DNA from: Rhodospirillaceae bacterium
GTDB lineage: Bacteria > Pseudomonadota > Alphaproteobacteria > UBA7985
Assembly: GCA_002700865.1 (NCBI GenBank)
Contig: PAFB01000145.1
Location: 1 to 10,408 of the forward strand
Direction of reading: 5' to 3'
DNA: 10,408 nt
In this document: positions 7,582 to 10,408 of the stretch, in pieces
Position numbering within the stretch: position 1 is the stretch's first letter
How the letters are laid out: the number at the start of each line of letters is the position of its first letter
The notes under the pieces: model-generated
Told to the model about the DNA's origin: nothing
The model's input: only the letters and a program-made list of their open reading frames with translations
Database searches by the model: none
Program-made: the position numbers and the translations under genes

Positions 7582-7986
7582 TTAGCCGCAGTAGAGCCGG
7601 ATTACATTGTTATTCTCGTCCACTTGAATGTTCATACGCTCTGGCCGGAAATCAAAGGTAATCATCTCTCGGGGGCGAATAACACGCCAAATACTGTCCG
7701 ATGACTTTGACGTCTCGAGCGCTGAGAGTTGACCACCGACATAAGGGCTGTAGGCCTCCAGCGAGCAAGCATTTTCCGGGTCGCCGTCGCTGCCACCCAC
7801 AGGTTCAATCTTCAAATAAGGCGTTTCGTCGTCACTGCGGATAAAGCCGGGGTTCTCAGCAGGCGCCGCCGTTTCCGCTTCAGAAGAAAGCAAGTCGCCC
7901 AAGCCAATGGTGTTGTAAAACGGATCACAACGACTGTTCCCCAACAACAGGGGGAACATCGCAACCAGGGCAAAGGTGCGGAACAT
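7582..7986 (-). CDS. Exported I78-family-like peptidase inhibitor
   Basis: The 134-aa protein begins MFRTFALVAMFPLLLG, a short basic n-region and hydrophobic core typical of a Sec signal peptide, with possible cleavage after GNS. An acidic linker (about 25-72) precedes a C-terminal domain at 74-134: C74, PYVGGQ, RVIRPREMITFDFRPERMNIQVDENN, ending in LYCG at the stop. The R-x-I-R-P, T-x-D-x-R-P-x-R-hN-h-x-hD and terminal CG pattern is that of I78 inhibitors (PF11720), known to inhibit serine proteases such as subtilisins and elastases. C74 and C133 could form a disulfide. The frame extends to an ATG at 8037, but that start has no ribosome-binding site and would bury the signal peptide. The ATG at 7986 has AGGA 10 nt upstream. 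The gene lies 131 bp upstream of an S8 protease gene on the same strand, so it may act on that or similar enzymes (inference). It is not a canonical lipoprotein, since Arg precedes the Cys. Confidence 0.8.
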   Translation of the reverse strand: MFRTFALVAMFPLLLGNSRCDPFYNTIGLGDLLSSEAETAAPAENPGFIRSDDETPYLKIEPVGGSDGDPENACSLEAYSPYVGGQLSALETSKSSDSIWRVIRPREMITFDFRPERMNIQVDENNNVIRLYCG

Positions 7987-8003
7987 GCGGGGGGGGTCCT
8001 TTT
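7987..8003 (-). promoter_or_regulatory. Ribosome-binding site with G8/C8 homopolymer spacer before the I78-like gene
   Basis: On the - strand AAAAGGA is followed by eight C residues, then GC and the ATG at 7986. The spacer between AGGA and ATG is 10 nt and consists almost entirely of the homopolymer (plus strand G8, 7989-7996). Slippage there would change the spacing and could tune translation. If the upstream ATG at 8037 were used, slippage would instead shift the frame. Confidence 0.45.
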
Positions 8004-8082
8004 GCTGAATACACTCGGCAAGGTCGCATGACTCCATGGCTAACGTAGGGCAGAGCGAATTTCATAAGCTCTTCCCACTATC

Positions 8083-8775
8083 CTAAGATGAAGCCGGCAC
8101 TCCCTCCAACTCATCATGGACAAGGTGTTCCAGCACCAAATCTGCCTCAGTGCTGTCCTTCAACACCAAAGTCGCATTGGGCAGATCGTTCAGTTGTACC
8201 CGAGCCTCAGCCTGCCTCGCGGTCAGACCCTGTGCGCGCCAACGCTCCTGCAGTCGCATGCTCAAAACCGCCAAAGGCGCCTTTACAAATACCCGCGCGG
8301 TGTAGTGGCTCTGGGCTTCGCGCCAAGGGGAGCGATCAAGCAACAAATAGTTCCCTTCCGCCACGATAATGCGCGCATGAGCGCCAACCCGGATCGCGCC
8401 CGGCACCACACAGTCGTTGTCGCGATCAAACCCGGGCAAATCGTGCGCGGTTCCCAGCACGCAAAGACGTTCAAGCGCAACGCAAAAGCCGGATGCGTCG
8501 AAGGTCTCACACGACCCCTTGCGATCGCGCAACCCAAGGCTGTCCAGTTCTGGATTGCTGAGGTGGTAGCCGTCCATGGGAAACAGGGAGGCTGGCCGCT
8601 CGTCGCTGCTGCTGGACCGGGCGTTGAGGTGCTCGACAACTGCCTCGGCCAATGTCGTCTTGCCAGACGCGGGCGGCCCTGCGATGGCGATGACGGTGCG
8701 CTGATCTTGCTTGATCCGCGATGCAATCAGATCAACGACCGCCGCAATATTGGCTTGATGGCTCTCGACGCTCAA
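8083..8775 (-). CDS. P-loop kinase of the uridine kinase / FrcK-YggC type
   Basis: The 230-aa cytoplasmic protein has a Walker A motif GPPASGKTT at 33-41 and the family block FPMDGYHL at 65-72. RDRKGSCETFD follows at 83-93; its usual Pro in KGxPxTFD appears as Cys. LPGFDRDND lies at 113-121 and VAEGNYLLLD at 138-147, followed by W151. These match nucleoside/nucleotide kinase-like proteins related to uridine kinase, phosphoribulokinase and pantothenate kinase, including FrcK of fructose-transport operons and E. coli YggC. The phosphorylated substrate cannot be read from sequence, and no sugar ABC transporter is visible here. The start is a TTG with AAGGA 9 nt upstream. An ATG at 8804 opens a different frame that closes across the TTG. 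The gene precedes the inhibitor gene on the same strand by 96 bp. Confidence 0.85.
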   Translation of the reverse strand: MSVESHQANIAAVVDLIASRIKQDQRTVIAIAGPPASGKTTLAEAVVEHLNARSSSSDERPASLFPMDGYHLSNPELDSLGLRDRKGSCETFDASGFCVALERLCVLGTAHDLPGFDRDNDCVVPGAIRVGAHARIIVAEGNYLLLDRSPWREAQSHYTARVFVKAPLAVLSMRLQERWRAQGLTARQAEARVQLNDLPNATLVLKDSTEADLVLEHLVHDELEGVPASS

Positions 8776-8804
8776 AAGACCTTATCCTTGGGAATGTGAG
8801 ACAT
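8772..8804 (-). other. Ten-codon ORF overlapping the TTG start of the kinase gene
   Basis: ATG at 8804 encodes MSHIPKDKVF and stops at TGA (8774-8772), which overlaps the kinase TTG start (8775-8773) within TTTTGA. The kinase frame is one base back from this frame. Joining the two at the T4 run would give a kinase with an ATG start and ten extra residues. It could be chance, a tiny leader peptide, a frameshift site, or a one-base error or mutation at the true start. No good ribosome-binding site precedes the ATG. Confidence 0.3.
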
Positions 8805-9096
8805 ATGGATCATCAGGCCTAGCACATCCCACGCGCGGCTAAAAATGGGCGCGCAGAGCCTTGAACGTCGCCCTTGGATAGCAAGGGACCAGAAGCTCAA
8901 TGGATTTAGGCTTGGAGCTGTTAAAGGGGAGCTATAGGCTTGAACCATCACCCGTGCTTTGGGGCTTGCGGTTTCTGGCGGTTTAACGCGTCATTGGCTC
9001 CAAACGCAGGACCGGCGGCACTGCTGGCGTGAATTATCGGCGCCGCATGCTAGAGATCGTTCTCTTTTCTGAACTCTGGAACCTTCGAGGCGACTT
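8776..9096. promoter_or_regulatory. Divergent intergenic region between kinase and kynureninase genes
   Basis: These 321 bp separate genes transcribed away from each other, so promoters for both should lie here. I see no convincing sigma-70 pair and no gene apart from the 10-codon ORF at its left edge. Visible structure is a perfect inverted repeat CCCTTG-N5-CAAGGG (8871-8887) and a direct repeat TAGGCTTG at 8907-8914 and 8935-8942 (28 bp apart). The direct repeat flanks two copies of GGAGCT (8914-8919, 8928-8933). A GAGG ribosome-binding site for the kynureninase lies at 9087-9090. Any of the repeats may be operators. Confidence 0.5.
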
Positions 9097-10284
9097 ATGA
9101 CCATTCTTCGCAAAGAGAAATTTGATCTGCCGGAAGGGATTATATACCTCGACGGTAATTCTCTGGGCGCCATGCCAAAAGGCGCGGTGGAGCGCGCGCG
9201 TGACGTCATAGCATCCGAATGGGGTGTATCGCTGATCCGGGCCTGGAATTCCTCCGACTGGATGGCTTTGCCGGTAAAGGTGGGGGATCGCATCGGCGGG
9301 CTGTTGGGTGCGCCGAAAGGCAGCGTGATGACGGGCGATACCCTGTCGATCAAAGTCTATCAGGCACTGGCCGCGGCTTTGCGAATGCGCCCCAGCCGTC
9401 GTGTCATTCTGACCGATAGCGGCAACTTTCCCAGCGACATGTATATGGCTCAAGGCCTGATCCGTACCCTGGATCGAGACTACGAGCTTCGGGTTGTCGA
9501 CCCCGAGGACGTGGAAGCCGCGATAACCGACGACGTCGCAGCCGTCATGCTGACCCAAGTTGACTACCGCACAGGCCGCATCCACGACATCCCCTCGCTC
9601 ACCGCAGCAGCCCAGGCGCGGGACTGTGTCATGATCTGGGACCTTGCCCATTCCGCAGGCGCGCTCCCCGTCGACTTGACCGCTTCAAACGCTGAGTTTG
9701 CTGTGGGGTGCACGTACAAATACCTGAACGGCGGGCCGGGCTCTCCTGCGTTTGCCTATGTCAGACCCGACCTCATTACCGAAATCGAGCCTGCGCTGGC
9801 CGGATGGATGGGACACGACGCGCCCTTTGCCATGGAGCCGGACTACCGGCCTGCCATGTCGATAGAACGGTTGCGCGTTGGCACGCCGCCCATCGTTCAA
9901 CTCGCCATTTTGGATTCAGCTTTGGACGTTTGGGAGGGCGTGGATATGCACGCACTTCGGGAGGCGTCCCTGAGGCTTTCCGGCCTGTTCATTGAAGAGG
10001 TCGAACGCCGGTGCCCTCAGCTGAGATTGGCCTCTCCGCGTGACGGTGCATTGCGTGGCAGTCAGGTTTCCTTTGCCTTTGAGCACGGATACGCCACCGT
10101 TCAGGCGCTTATTGATCGAGGCGTCATTGGTGATTTTCGTGCACCGGATATCATGCGGTTCGGCTTTACCCCTCTTTACCTCGACGAGGCCGATATCATC
10201 CAAGCCGCTGAAAATCTTGAAGCTGTGATTACCCAGCAACTCTGGCAAAACGCCAAATACCAAACGCGGTCGCGCGTGACATAG
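9097..10284 (+). CDS. kynU: Kynureninase (EC 3.7.1.3)
   Basis: The 395-aa PLP enzyme hydrolyses L-kynurenine to anthranilate and L-alanine in tryptophan catabolism, and is usually a cytosolic dimer. Near the N-terminus is the signature IYLDGNSLGAMPK (16-28). The PLP site follows: DSGNFPSDMYMAQGL, then WDLAHSAGALPVDL with D182 and H185, then CTYKYLNGGPGSPAF, where K208 should be the Schiff-base lysine. GWMGHDAPFAMEPDYRP and RLRVGTPPIVQLAIL are also typical of kynureninase. Length fits the bacterial family (about 400-420 aa). ATG is preceded by GAGG with a 6-nt spacer. No kynA or kynB partner is seen in the window, though the right side is truncated soon after. No kynR-like regulator lies upstream; the divergent neighbour is a kinase. 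Confidence 0.95.
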   Translation: MTILRKEKFDLPEGIIYLDGNSLGAMPKGAVERARDVIASEWGVSLIRAWNSSDWMALPVKVGDRIGGLLGAPKGSVMTGDTLSIKVYQALAAALRMRPSRRVILTDSGNFPSDMYMAQGLIRTLDRDYELRVVDPEDVEAAITDDVAAVMLTQVDYRTGRIHDIPSLTAAAQARDCVMIWDLAHSAGALPVDLTASNAEFAVGCTYKYLNGGPGSPAFAYVRPDLITEIEPALAGWMGHDAPFAMEPDYRPAMSIERLRVGTPPIVQLAILDSALDVWEGVDMHALREASLRLSGLFIEEVERRCPQLRLASPRDGALRGSQVSFAFEHGYATVQALIDRGVIGDFRAPDIMRFGFTPLYLDEADIIQAAENLEAVITQQLWQNAKYQTRSRVT

Positions 10285-10408
10285 GGAGATCGAAGCAGCC
10301 GCCTGTATCACAGCAAGGCCTTCACGCCGCATGTTACACGAGCCGCACAAGGCTTTTCGCCCGTGAACCGTCGCTTGTTTGGGCAAGGAAGCGGAGAGCA
10401 GAGCCGCA
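10285..10408. other. Region downstream of kynureninase, with possible weak stem-loops
   Basis: I see no gene here. AGCC (10341-10344) and GGCT (10351-10354) form a small hairpin followed by a short T run, and it is nested inside TTCACG (10321-10326) pairing with CGTGAA (10362-10367). This could be a weak terminator for kynU, but the stems are short and no strong call is possible. Confidence 0.25.

Noticed and set aside
7582..7986. Lipoprotein signal in the inhibitor protein
   Set aside because: The Cys after the hydrophobic segment is preceded by GNSR, which does not fit the lipobox (small residue needed before Cys). A Sec signal peptidase I site is more likely.
8035..8037. ATG at 8037 as the start of the inhibitor gene
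   Set aside because: No ribosome-binding site precedes it, and it adds 17 hydrophilic residues before an otherwise normal signal peptide.
8116..8799. 227-codon + strand frame opposite the kinase
   Set aside because: The minus-strand frame has a Walker A motif and the kinase family blocks. The + strand product has no recognisable motif.
9034..9651. Minus-strand open frames opposite kynureninase (also 9916-10386)
   Set aside because: They lie antisense to a confidently identified kynureninase, and their translations show no family features.

Overview
This window looks like a chromosomal segment of a Gram-negative proteobacterium, most likely an alphaproteobacterium. The clues are a moderately high G+C composition by eye, a FrcK/YggC-type P-loop kinase, an I78-type peptidase inhibitor and a huge RTX/cadherin-type exoprotein. 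The taxonomic call is an inference from gene families, not from a marker gene. I found no rRNA, tRNA, insertion sequence or CRISPR array.

Layout from left to right: (1) a PLP-dependent class V aminotransferase/cysteine-desulfurase-like gene on the + strand, cut by the left edge (1-1229). (2) A 6.2-kb gene on the - strand (7450-1226), meeting the first gene tail to tail with both stop codons inside one CTAG. It encodes a cysteine-free modular protein of about 2074 residues. In order it carries a kexin/furin-like S8 serine protease domain, a P domain, an RTX/serralysin-C-like calcium-binding segment, three cadherin-like repeats, a C-type-lectin-like domain with QPD and WND motifs, and seven 118-residue Trp/DLNGD repeats. 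(3) On the same strand just upstream, a small exported protein with an I78-type peptidase inhibitor domain (7986-7582). (4) Upstream again, a P-loop kinase of the uridine kinase/FrcK type with a TTG start (8775-8083). (5) A 321-bp divergent intergenic region. (6) Kynureninase on the + strand (9097-10284), followed by 124 bp without a recognisable gene.

The most interesting unit is the protease plus inhibitor pair (2 and 3). The giant protease has the hallmarks of a non-classically exported, calcium-dependent surface or extracellular protein: no signal peptide, no cysteines, RTX motifs and long repeats. The neighbouring I78-like protein has a Sec signal and would act in the periplasm or outside, so it is a natural candidate inhibitor of this or a similar serine protease. 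A perfect 8-bp inverted repeat sits over the ribosome-binding region of the protease gene and suggests translational or operator control. The flanking PLP enzymes and the kinase look like ordinary metabolic genes with no obvious link to the protease.
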